The notes beneath the pieces are model-generated. The model was not told where the DNA came from and did not search any database. It saw only the letters and a program-made list of their open reading frames with translations. A DNA stretch of 64,000 bases from Gossypium raimondii (lineage: Eukaryota > Streptophyta > Magnoliopsida > Malvales > Malvaceae). Below, piece by piece: positions 27,947 through 39,600 of the stretch. Every line of letters starts with the position of its first letter. Position 1 is the stretch's first letter. The DNA lies in NCBI RefSeq assembly GCF_025698545.1, contig NC_068575.1, forward strand, positions 62,195,980 through 62,259,979, in the 5' to 3' direction. The translations under genes and the position numbers were made by a program.

Positions 27947-28553
27947 GGTCTGTTTGATTGTCGTAAAATATTTTCCGTAAAATGATTTCGGAAAATGTTT
28001 TACTTTTCTCGTAAAATGATTTATTGGAAAATATTTTCGGTGTTTGATTGAATCATGTAAAATATTTTCTGCTTGCTATGATTTTTGAAAATATTTTTCG
28101 AAAAGTTTTTTACATATATTAATATATATTAATAAATTTTTATATTTTAAATTATTTTTACATATATTGCAAAATTTATTTATAATAATACTCAATTATT
28201 AAGCTATAATATTAATCGTTATAAATTGAAAAAAAACTAATATCAAATAAATTATTTGTAATTGTGTTAAAAAAACAAGTATTGAATAATTAAAAAAACA
28301 AGTTACTGGAAAATCGATAAACAGAAGCATTTTTCTACCGGAAATGAAGGAAGGAATGAAGGAGGCGATAGAGAGGAGAGCACGGAAAATGTCTTACGGA
28401 AATTGAAAGGGTAAGACATTTTCCCTAAAACGTAACCCATTTTCTCTTGTTTTGGAGTTCATTTTCCAAATGGAAAATATTTTCCGCCAATCAAACGCTG
28501 GAAAAGTTAGAAATGATTTTCCGGAAAATCAATTCCGTCAATCAAACAGACCC
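27947..28553. mobile_element. Tourist-like (PIF/Harbinger-type) MITE, copy 1
   Basis: The terminal inverted repeat GGTCTGTTTGATTG is answered by CAATCAAACAGACC. TAA stands on both sides (27944-27946 and 28554-28556), the three-base target duplication typical of PIF/Harbinger elements. The element has no coding capacity. The subterminal ends are full of 'aaaatattttccg' type motifs in both orientations. It is missing from the matching position of duplication unit 1, which is an empty site. A second copy lies at 55007-55622. Confidence 0.85.
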
Positions 28554-30671
28554 TAAATCTCAAATATGAAAATAAATTACAAGACATTGGTAAAAATTAA
28601 CAGTTCACTTATTTAAATGTTACAAATTAGCAAAAAGCAGCAATCTAAAATTATGAATTTATCTAAAGCCAGATTAATTTATCAGTTTTCATAAATTACA
28701 AGGATTAAATTCAGTAAATACTAATTTTTTTAATTTTAAAATGATAAAATTCAATTGATTCCTCTTGGCAGTGTTGGAAAGTGGTATTTTCCAAGTAATA
28801 TAGAGAGCCTTAATTGAAAAATAAAATTCGATTTTTAATCAAATTATTTTAATAAATTGTATTTTGATTAGATAAAATAAGTTAATCAAATAAATTTCGG
28901 TTTTAATAATATAAAATTTCCAACTATCTATTAATTTAATTTGATTAAATGAAGAATTAACTAAATTAAGTGAAAAATATATAACATTTTAAATCGTTTG
29001 GAAAAATAGCATCATCATTATGTCTTTTTACGAAATTGTGAGTCCCATTTAGAATGTTGCATCCTATTTTTTAATTGTTATTTATTTGATAAAAATATTG
29101 AAACGTGAAACAATAGTTTCCTTTAAACGCAAAGAAAGAAAGATGCTTATGGCTTCAAAATTAAGGAAACCATTATTTTTGTAACACCGAGGCTTCTGTG
29201 TTTACTTTATGCTTTGTATTATTTATTTTTCCCCAAAAAAAAGTAAATAAATAAAGCATAATAGATTTTTTTGGGTGGATTCATAATGGGCAATAAGTCA
29301 AATTTACCACTCAAAATAAATAAATGATTGGTTTTCCATGTTTTTCTATTTAGACTTTTTTATCTTTGATTTAAATTTAAAAATTTATATATATATATAA
29401 TTTCAAGTCGAATAGACACTAATTCAATTAAAAATTACTAAAACCTATTATTTTTACAAAATAATAAAAATTAATATGATAATATCTTTACTTTTTATAT
29501 ACAAATATCTGAATTGTTTTCAAATCTTTTACTTAACCGTTTCAATCAAGTCTCTTTAATTTATATATATTTAAAATGTTTTTTTTATATTTTCACTCCC
29601 GTAAGTATGTCGTAATCTAATGTATATATACAATTAAAACCATAATAAACTACCATATTATTTTTGGCCGAAAAACTCCCGCAATATTATTACTTTTTTA
29701 ATATTAAAAAATATTTGATGGAATAACAAGATATATTATGTTTGTAAAATGAAAATTTTAATTCAATTTTGGAGAAAGAAGAATAGCAAACTTAAAAAAT
29801 TATTTTCATAAACAGTAAAATAAAATAATAGATAAAATAGTGATAAATAAAATATCATTATCAATTTTTTGGCAACGTCGGTTGGGGTTGTAAGCTAAAG
29901 TTAAAGTTAAAAGGTGGTTATACCTAAGCACCTTCTAACTTAGCTTGTCTAATTATTTAATATTTTATTTTCAATTATAAGTGGCAAGAAACCTTTTACG
30001 AAACTTTATTTTAATTATTTTTACGAAAGTTGGGTGTAATTTTTTGTTATACTAAATTCTTGTATAAATCTTAAATCAAACGGTAAGAATCAAATTTCAC
30101 CTCGCGAATTTTGCTTCTACTTGTTATGAATTATGAATGACAATTTTTAAAGAATATATATTAAATTATGGTGTGTGTATATAATGCAGGTAGAAAAAAT
30201 TATGTAATAAATATATTTATTGAAAATTTATATAAAATTAAGTAAAATTTTGATTCATTTAAGTGAGAAAATTAAAATTTTAAATTACATATCGTGTCAT
30301 GGAGTTCAAATCGAATTTTGATTATTTTAAATAAAATATAAAAATAAAAATACATTTATAATAATATAATTTATTTTATATATAAAAGAGTATTTTAGTA
30401 ATGAAAGTATCTTATCCCTTGAAGTATTGCATATATTAGTTTTATAATTTTAATAATTTAATATTATATTATATATAGAATAATATTCTAGTATTATATC
30501 TATACTTCAATATTATATAAAATTACGATCATAAATAATTCACTAATTTTTTTAATTCTACGTTAAATGGAAGCAGTTATGGGTGCAACCGAAGTTCATA
30601 AAAGCAAATTATTTCTTTTTCAACATTCATGTAATAATAAAACTGAAATAAATAAATGATTCATCAATAGC

Positions 30672-30852
30672 AAAGCTAGAAATTTTTTTATGGAATCGAA
30701 ATTAAATTTTAATTTTTATGATAGTAAAATGTAATTTCATCATTTTAATAGTTTATGTCTTTATAATTTTTAGAGGATTAAATCAATTTTTATTATTTTT
30801 AGAGGGAAAAATATAATTTTATCTTTACTAATTTAAAATTTTAAAAATAGAT
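30672..30852. repeat. Dispersed repeat family C, copy 1
   Basis: Blocks 'agtttatgtctttataattt', 'ttagagg', 'aaaatataattttatc' and 'actaatttaaaattt' recur in order at 48694-48948, with a more distant relative at 37130-37310. Possibly the worn end of a larger element; class unknown. Confidence 0.45.
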
Positions 30853-32476
30853 TTATTTATACACAAAAACAAATAAAAATATAATAAAAATTAAAATGAA
30901 AGAACAATGAATGATCAAAAGTGAAATAAAATTATCACTAAAAGGAACTCGAAGAATAGTTACATGTATGTATATGCTTATATATATATATATAATTGAT
31001 TGTTTGTAACTTTTACGAAATTAAAAAGTTACAAAAAGTAACTTCAAAAAATAAAATAAAAACATAATATTAATTAAAATATAACAACAATATTAATACA
31101 TATAAATAGTATGTAACCTCTATGAAGTTTAATGTCATAAAATATAAACCTAATTAGTTTTAAATCAAAATGATCTTGATTTTTTTCTTTCTCTTATACA
31201 TAATTAATTAAAAATTAAAATTTTAATTATATACAAATAGATTTATTTATACATAAAAAATTAAAATTAAAATAAATTATTATTTTTGCTTGCATTATAT
31301 GACCAAGATGGCCTATACATAATTCAAAAATATATATTTATCTATAAATTAAATAATAAATAAAATAACTAAAATATAATAAAAATTTAAAATTTATAGA
31401 TAAACTAATTAACTTTTTTAAAAATTTTAAATAGTTTTTATTAAGTGCCAATGTCTAAATTATACCTATTGATTTTTGTACTATCTAAAATACCTCTATT
31501 AACTCCTATGACTCCCTTAGGAGTTTATTTTAGATTTTATGTTTTTTGTGTTTATTTATGTTTAAAAATATATATCATATTTATTATTTTAAATAAAATT
31601 ATTTATATTTATTTTAAAATCCTTTAATTTTTTTCTTAAACAAATGATAATATATCATCTTGTTATTAACGGATGATGCATGAGACATATACATTATCGG
31701 TGTATCAAATATTTTCTTATAAATAAATGCCAACCCACACTCGATAATACATTATTGATTATTATAATATAATTTGTCAGTGAAAATAAATAGGATTAAA
31801 ATGATGATGGGTTTAATTTGTTTATTATTTAAAATTTCAATATGTTACAAGAGACAAGTCATTATTTTAAACTTTTGCAATTTTTTTGCTTTAAGAATAT
31901 ACTAAATGATAATATATGAGTTACATATTTGTAACTAATTTGAGAGTATTATAAGTGCCCAATGTAGAGATGAACTAATCATGACCAATGTATGTGAAGC
32001 AAACAATGACCAAAGCAAATCCAAAATCTTAAATAAATAAAAAATAAATACTTATTTTGCCAATGATAATCTTTAGGATACTTTGATAATTCCTATGAAA
32101 GCAATACCATTTATCAATTTGTACATAAAAAAAAATAGTGAGAGTCACCTTTCAAATTTCAGTGAACCTTTTTTTTTTAAGGAAACAAATATAATGGAAT
32201 AAAATTGAATAAGCAAATAATTATTATTTTTCAGTAAAATACCCATTCCACAAAAAATTAAAAAAAAATCTATCTTCATAAATAGTGAGACAAGAGAAGT
32301 GGCAAATGGCTTTAAAAATTGTTGAAAACTATTTATTTGAAAAACGGAAAGTTATTATTCTCTTTTCCTATTGCTTGTTTCCATCATTCCTTTTTATTAC
32401 GATAGTAGATAGGTGTATTTATTATGTGTATCAAACAAGGTTATAAAACATTATTATTATTTATTATAAATTTTGA

Positions 32477-32638
32477 TTATATCAGTTCTTTTTTATATAA
32501 TGCTTAGAATTATACTTAAAATTATCCATAATCCCTCTCAACCTATAAATAGAAAGATAATATATTTCAACGCACTCGAATCTACGTCCTCCTGCATTAA
32601 CAACAATGCCCATGTCAATCGAATTAAAACTCAATAGA
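32477..32638. repeat. Dispersed repeat family B, copy 2
   Basis: Same ordered blocks as 3397-3539: 'aaatagaaagataatatat', 'caacgcactcgaatctacg', 'aacaacaatgcccatgtcaa'. Confidence 0.6.
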
Positions 32639-33018
32639 TTAAAATATTATTATTTTTAAAATGCAATATATAATCTTATAAAACACAATATATAATAATT
32701 ATTTCGTACAATAGTGATAATTTCTTTTATTTCATAAGTGGATTAAGCGGTCATATATTTTAAATAATAATTTAAAAATATATTTTTGAAAAAACTCTAT
32801 CTGTATTGTTTGCGCAACTTAGAACAAAATTAATAACACATGTTACAAAATTTTACTAAGAAAGTGTTGATTAATTTAATTTTATGATTTAATTACTCAA
32901 ACATATATATATATATATATGTAAATCTTTTAAAAATTAATATTTAATGTCTTGAAAAGTAAAGATAATAGAATGTTTCAAATTACAAAAAGGAAAAAAG
33001 TTAAATCCGAATCTTTGC

Positions 33019-33300
33019 TAGTTAAAGTATCATAGAGGTTCATATATTAAACGTCGAATTACATTTTGTTTTCTACAAAAAATGGACAAATTAATTTATA
33101 TACGTCAAATGAAATAGCAAATTGATCATTTTGATTAAAAATTCATTCTTTTATACTATTCAAAACTTATTAGTTGATGATTAATCAAATAGTGACACAT
33201 GTACATAGATTAAAGTAGATGACACTTTTAACATTTAATAAAATAATTAATTTACTTAATAAAATGAAATAGAAACCTCTCTACGGTACTTTTTGCTATA
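33019..33300. repeat. Palindromic repeat family, degraded copy
   Basis: Begins 'agttaaagtatcatagagg' and ends 'acggtactttttgcta', a worn inverted pair. The interior keeps 'gaaatagcaaattgatca' and 'gtgacacatgtacat'. Confidence 0.55.
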
Positions 33301-33826
33301 AAACCAAATGATAACCATAATTTAAAGAAAAAACCAATTTGAAATTTTAATAAAAAAAGTTGGCAACCAGAATTACATTGTTAAGAAAGTATTATGCGGT
33401 TTACAAGGAAGCTCCAATTAGATTCCAACACGTAACATTCAAACAGCTAGAATTAATTTAACTAAGCATAAAAAATGCGAAAAATAATAATGATAAAAAT
33501 CCAGAAAATAAAATCCATGAATTGTTGGTAATTATATAACGAGAGAGCAAACCACAAATCATGCCATATCCACAAGTCAGCATTATACCGAACACTTCAT
33601 TTCACACACAAAAATGTAAAAAAAAAAAAAAAAAAAAACCATTAATGAGACGCAGAAATTTCTTCCAATCCAAACACTCCTTTTTATTATTTGGGTTTGG
33701 TGGGATTTTTTTTTCTCTCGCTTTTTCATATTCTTTTTCTTCTAAGGAAAACGTTAAAAATATAATAACAATTAATAATAATATAATAATTTTATTATTA
33801 GAGAGAGAAATGAGGGAAAGCCAAGT

Positions 33827-34019
33827 TTAACGCCAAGCAGATGCGACGGTGAGTGTTCGGCCCAGCCAACCGAAGTTAACACCTCCGTTTTCTTCTTTAA
33901 CGGTGAATCCTGGGTTGACTCGGTTGCCTGAGTTGAGTTTGGCGCGCATCGTTTCGGCAACGGTTTGGCTCAGTGGCTTTAACTCGAACCCCGCCATGCT
34001 CATCCGGGCCCGCCACTTC

Positions 34020-34051
<32 letters not shown>

Positions 34052-35704
34052 ACCTTCACAAGCAACTGAGTTGGCGATTTTGCGTAACAGCCCTTCCTCT
34101 AGCTTCGCTCGGTCCGGGTTATCCCTCAACACGGTCGACTCAACCGAGTCGAATAAAGCTCCGTAATATCCGCATGCTTCTCCCACCCTTGACGCGAACG
34201 GCGCCGTATTCGTGTTCATTTCTTGTTCCACTAATGTCACCACGCGCGGTGCTAATCCTTTCACGCGGCGCAAGAGCTCGTCTCTTGGATTCTCGATGGA
34301 GACGCTTTCGTCCGGCATCCGGTAAAGCTTGAACGCGAAATTAACGGCCAATGGTTCGTCTTGTTCAATACCCAGTGAGTCGCGACTCAGATCGCTGAGT
34401 TTGAGTCCGGATATCACATTAAATTTCAAACTCACTCCGTAACTTTCTGCAAATTGACTCAACCTATCGCCAACCGTCTTCAACCTTTCATCTCCACCGT
34501 TATCAGCAATGGCAGTGATCTTTACTGTTGCAGGCTTCCCATTCCCACGCTCAGAAAGCGCGTGGAGAAGATTCATGTACTGCCCCCCTAACCCAAAATC
34601 AAAATCAACAACATGAAACTTATTACAGCTTGGTTTGTCTAAAGTGGCATCGAGGATAGCCTGATTAGCAGCCAAGAACCCGAGTTTAAAACAAGGAGAC
34701 AGATCATAAAGCAACTGAGTTGAAGCAGCGTGTTCTTTGCTGAACAACTCGGCCACCGGTGGTGGGTTTTCAACCGAGTTAACCCTCGATTTAAGAGCTG
34801 ATAGCATGCACTCCATCAACCTCTGTTCTGAGCTACCTTTTGAGTTAGCAGCTTGAGCTAATCGGGTCAGGATCTCGTTAACGACGTCGTTTTTGCCCTC
34901 GGAAATAGCGGCTGCGGCATCCAATATTGTCTGCTTTGAACAAGGTGAAGCTGGAGAAGCCGTCGATGACGTGGACGAGCACGATGAAGTGGTTGATGTA
35001 GGTGATGGGGCAATCGGGTTGTTAGGGCTGCCGGTTGAACCAATCAAGTTTTGTATCGTTTCAGACCACTCACTGTTGATATTGGTAATAACAGAAACAG
35101 CGTCTCCTTCGTCGTTATCGTCGTCCAACAGCTGTTTCTCCAGATCTTGAAGTTGATTCATCATTTTCTTTTCCGGGTCGTGCGGCTGAACAACCCGCGT
35201 CGAAACCTGGTTCATGTACGGACCACCTGATAACCCAGTGCTCACGGCCTGGATTGTAGCCCCGGTGTTGATACCAAGAGGAACCTGTTGCGGCCTCAGT
35301 TGCTGTAAAAGCGGCAAACCATACCGCTGCGACATGCAAGAAGAAGGAGACGAGAAATTACTCATAACATCAGGCGACAAGTTGGACGGTAAATCGATTG
35401 GAGATAACGGAGAAATCGGAGAAGTATGCTGGTAAGTTCTGGGCTTAACCGAACGGAGAAAAAGACGACCGGGATTATTGTTTAGTGCTTGTTGCGTTTG
35501 AAAATCCGCTAGTGTTCGCTTCCCGATGAAACCAGGCGTTGCTCGGTTCACGATCTGAGACGACGTGTCCATGAACATTCCGGGGACCTGTGTCCGGTAC
35601 GGTGCAGTCGTTTGGTTGTTGTTGATGGTACCAGTGTTAACCACCGATCTACCGGCTAACCCACCGTAAAAATCTGGGCCACCCCCAGAGAATCCCGACG
35701 CCAT
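33827..35704 (-). CDS. SCL8: GRAS-family transcription regulator, SCARECROW-LIKE 8 type
   Basis: Intronless, 625 residues from the ATG at 35704 ([15 protein letters not shown]). The N-terminal 250 residues are low in complexity, rich in Ser, Pro, Asn and Gln, as usual in the family. The GRAS domain follows: LHRI from about residue 262 ([20 protein letters not shown]), the VHIID motif as [23 protein letters not shown] region with [15 protein letters not shown] and [16 protein letters not shown], and the C-terminal SAW motif ending [17 protein letters not shown]. This is a complete domain. GRAS proteins act in the nucleus as transcription co-regulators; the specific targets of SCL8 are not shown here. 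An in-frame ATG at 35773 would add 23 hydrophobic residues, but the context and family start favour 35704. Confidence 0.95.
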
Positions 35705-36284
35705 TTCACCTCCCACTCTCTCTTCAGGTAAACAGTTTAAAAAGAAAAGAAAAAAAAGAAGCAGAGGGTTCAAAGAATCAAACTTCCTAAGAAACGCATG
35801 ACAAAAGCGAAAGAGAGAGTTTCGCTAATGGCGAATAAATGATTATCTGAATGTAACGGAGAAAAGGTTAATGAAGAGAGAGAGAGAGCTTCCAAAATCC
35901 ATCTGGTTTTTATTTAGTGGTTTTCGGTTTTCTATTTAAATTAATGTGAACAGACTTGATCAAATACAAGGATTAGATCATGGCCGTTAATTCTTCGTGA
36001 TTTGGCAGCGTGCGGTGATTACATATTATTTTTTCAAAATTAAAACCATAAGACCAACTCTTCTTTTACATTGGATATAGGTTCTTTTGCCAGCAGTTTG
36101 AAACAAGCACCACTTGTCTTACCCGAGCTTTGACCACACGCAAATGAGAACGCAATTAAAAAACAAAGGAAAGTGGTTACCACGCGATGAGCAAAGTGAT
36201 CGTCGGACTTGAATTTCAAATTGTGTGAAATTCAAATAGGGGGAAAGGGTGTTTGGTTGGGAATTTGATCACCTGACAGGACAG
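35705..36284 (-). promoter_or_regulatory. Leader and promoter region of the SCL8-type gene
   Basis: Contains a GA/CT-rich run at about 35875-35890, common in plant 5' leaders, and no open frame of note. No TATA box was fixed with confidence. Confidence 0.4.
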
Positions 36285-36602
36285 TTACCAACTGTTTAAA
36301 AAGGCGAGCGACAATAACCCAAGAAATGCAATCCAGAACAACAACGAAAGCGATTTATGGACTACGTGGAGCAATGAGGTTGAGCTTTGATGGAACTCGC
36401 GGTAACCGCCCCGTGAATTTGTAAACTTCTCGTGGCTTGTTTCGCTGATTCGAAATTCCAGTACCTCGGTTTGTCCTAACCTTAACCGACGATTCCCGGT
36501 TGATTCTCTTACATTCTTACCGACACGTGTTCGTTTCGGGCAGAGAATTTCAAAATCCATTAAAAGGTTTAGCCCCGACCTTAAAATATTCATTTTCCAC
36601 AC
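36285..36602 (-). CDS. Hypothetical small open frame, 105 residues
   Basis: A single open frame in a patch distinctly richer in GC than its surroundings. The middle is basic (Arg, Lys, Ser) and the last 20 residues are hydrophobic (SLLFWIAFLGLLSLAF), like a tail anchor. I recognise no family, and the patch might equally be part of an upstream exon or a repeat. Evidence for translation is weak. Confidence 0.25.
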   Translation of the reverse strand: MWKMNILRSGLNLLMDFEILCPKRTRVGKNVRESTGNRRLRLGQTEVLEFRISETSHEKFTNSRGGYREFHQSSTSLLHVVHKSLSLLFWIAFLGLLSLAFLNSW

Positions 36603-39600
36603 CTAAAAAATTATATAATTTTATAATTTAAATATTTTATGCATTAAAACCAAAAACAGAATTTATTAAAGCTTCAGCTAAGAAACAGCTATTCTACTCG
36701 TTTTCTATATGATAATTTTGAGTGCATAAGATTTATTCATTCGTTAAAATAACACAAGTATGGTTTGAATACGAAAGTCATTATGGTTTTTATTTTTATT
36801 TTCTTTAAATTAAAGTAAAGTTGGTAAACGGCTGTAATTTAACCGAATTTGACAAGATATTTGGTGTGAAAATGACCGTTTTCGCACTAGAACAAGTAAT
36901 TTGGATTTTACCTGGCCACCCGTCAGTGAACCAAAATTGGACCGATCAAAATAGTAGTCAAACACTAGAATTTCATACGTGAACAAAAATTCCCTTAAAA
37001 TCGATTTAACCGATTCCATTTTACATTAATTGATTATTTTTATTAAATCGAAAATTATTGAAATTTATAATCGAATTCATTATTTTAGTCTCACTTAATA
37101 TTCTTTTTTCTTCTAGCCGAGTTGAATTTGAGGGGCAGATAGGAGTTTTAAAATTTAGTTATTTTATAAATACAATACCTATAAAATTATATTTTATCCC
37201 TTAAAATTAAAAAAATAATGCATAATATATTTATATTTTGACCTATAAAAAATTACAATTAAATTTCAGCCCTTATTAAAAAATTCTACACTCGTCACTG
37301 TTTTTACCTTCCACCTTAATTTTTAAAATATTTTAATTAATTAAATTTTATAAAAATATTTAAAACTATTTCATTGAAAGTTTGGTGATCTATTTTTTAT
37401 CTATAATAATTTTTAACAAACAAAAATTAAACTAAAAACTATTTAGTGGGATGAAAAGAAAATAATTTTAATTTATATTAAATAAGAATAGTTAACCAAC
37501 TTATTATTAAGATTTGCATGATGATAATATTAAATCTTTACAATATGTACATTTCATACTTGCAATACTGTAATTTTAGATTCTATATAACATTTTAATA
37601 CATGATTTTTAATGCCATATAAAATCAATAAGTTACTATATTTATACTAGCATTTTATTTTGATTAATTTTTATATTCCATATTTTTATTTTGTTTTAAA
37701 GTATTACCTCTAATAATAGGAAGGTCAACCCCAAGATTCTTTAATATATACTGGAGTTTTTAAAGTTGACACACATGATCTTAATTAATATTTTAAAATA
37801 ACAATATATATATATATATATATATCAAATAATAATTTATAATTAAATATCTTTAAAGTATACTATATTACACGACACTTAAGTTGGGAGAGGCAGTTGG
37901 CAACCTTAAATATAGTAAAATATCAAAATAAATGGGAAAGAATTGCATCCAAAGGATATTAAAAATTTTTATTTAACCCTTCATCCATTTTCTTAAAATT
38001 TACAATTGAACCACTCATTCAAATTGTAATTTCTTTTGAATTTCCTCTAAACATAAAAGTTTAATCTATTCAATTCTTAAAATATCTAAAATTATTGTAA
38101 AACTTCACTTTACATGTGATACCAATTCAATCAATAACTTTAGTCGTTTAATTCATGTAATACAACAATATCTTGTAATGGGATTATTGAAATGTAAGAT
38201 TATTACTAAGTATATTCATATTATCTTATTTGATTCATTAGATTGAAAGTTAGTATTTTTATTTGGTTGACAAAATATAAAATTACTTAAAAATAAAATT
38301 TACTAAAATTAGCAGTATTATCAATTTGATTTAGAGACACGGTATAAAAATATAATTATAAAAACTTTAGAAAAATTATTTGTATAATTTATAATTATTA
38401 GCTAAATTTATCGGTTCCAGGTATAATATGTGTCGTTATGTTAAACATAATTCGAACAGAATAATATTTATTCGAAAAATAAATAAAATTTATTTTGAGT
38501 TGGAATAAGTAAAAGATGGCTAAATTGCAGCTTTCCACCGTTGTAGGATTTTAGCCCTTTCATATAATATATATTTAATATATTTAATATTTGAGATGAT
38601 ACGTAGCATCAACGTGTCATTAAAAATATTTAATAGCAAATATAAAATATATATTTTAAAATGGCTCTTTCTATTGCTTATAGAGAAATAATAATTTTAA
38701 CATTTGGAACTCTTGTAAGTTTTCAATTTTTTAGTTACAGTTGATTGAATATTTGTGATTTATATTATTATAAATAAATTATTTTAATTATTAAATATTT
38801 ATTACTTGTAATTTATATTAAATTTATATTATTCCGTGCAATAAAGAAGGCAAAAGAATGAAAAATTTGACAATTTGCAATAGGTTGCGTGTTAGGCAAA
38901 ATCTTATGGAAAAAATTGGTTACGAAAAAGTAAAACTAAAACTACTTTCCGTTTATTTAACTATATGTTTTTTCTTCTCATCAAACAGAATCAAAACATC
39001 CCACGTCGACACGTGTCAAATGGTATCACATCTCCCACTTATCAGCTTCCATTTTTCGGTTTTTTATTTTTTCCGTTTATCCATGTTTTAATTTTATTAT
39101 AATTTAAAAAATTTTAATTTATTTGAATATTAAAATACTTTATCCCAAAGTTTTTTAGAGGTAACGTGATTCACCATCATCAAGTATTTTGCTTAATAAC
39201 ATTATAATCATATGTGTGTATAAATTATAATATACACGTTTTTGTTATTTATATGAGTGAGATAAACAAAATATCAATTCGTTTTACATGTATTTTGTTA
39301 TTGATTTGAGCTTTTAATTTATTTGTTAAATTATTATTTCACCCGAAGAAAAAAATTAAAATTTAAATAAATTAAAAAAGCAAGTAATTATCAACCTATT
39401 TAAATCGAGCAAAGAGTTTGAAATCACAATTCTATCATATTAAGAACACATGCCTCAATAAATTTATCCTTTATGCACTCCTACACAATAAATAACATCA
39501 AGATAGGTATATTTATTTTCATAGGTGTTTTTACTAATACTATCATTACTTTGCTAAATACATATATTCAACTTGTTTTTTCTTTCCCTATTAATTTAAG

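Larger units (their letters stand above)
26587..29330. repeat. Tandem duplication, unit 2
   Basis: Second unit of the duplication, longer than unit 1 largely because a 607-base MITE (27947-28553) has inserted. Matching anchors: 'aaaatgataaaattcaattg' at about 28737, 'aagtggtattttccaagtaa' at about 28780 and 'gtcaaatttaccactca' at about 29297. Confidence 0.7.
29331..33560. other. AT-rich intergenic region without genes
   Basis: About 4.2 kb of very AT-rich DNA. It holds scraps of dispersed repeats (30672-30852, 32477-32638, 33019-33300) and short TA runs, for example near 30978. The few open frames are short and compositionally trivial. Confidence 0.6.

Noticed and set aside
33849-35435. Several plus-strand frames opposite the GRAS gene
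   Set aside because: Antisense shadows of a complete GRAS domain; GC-richer coding DNA often leaves such frames open.
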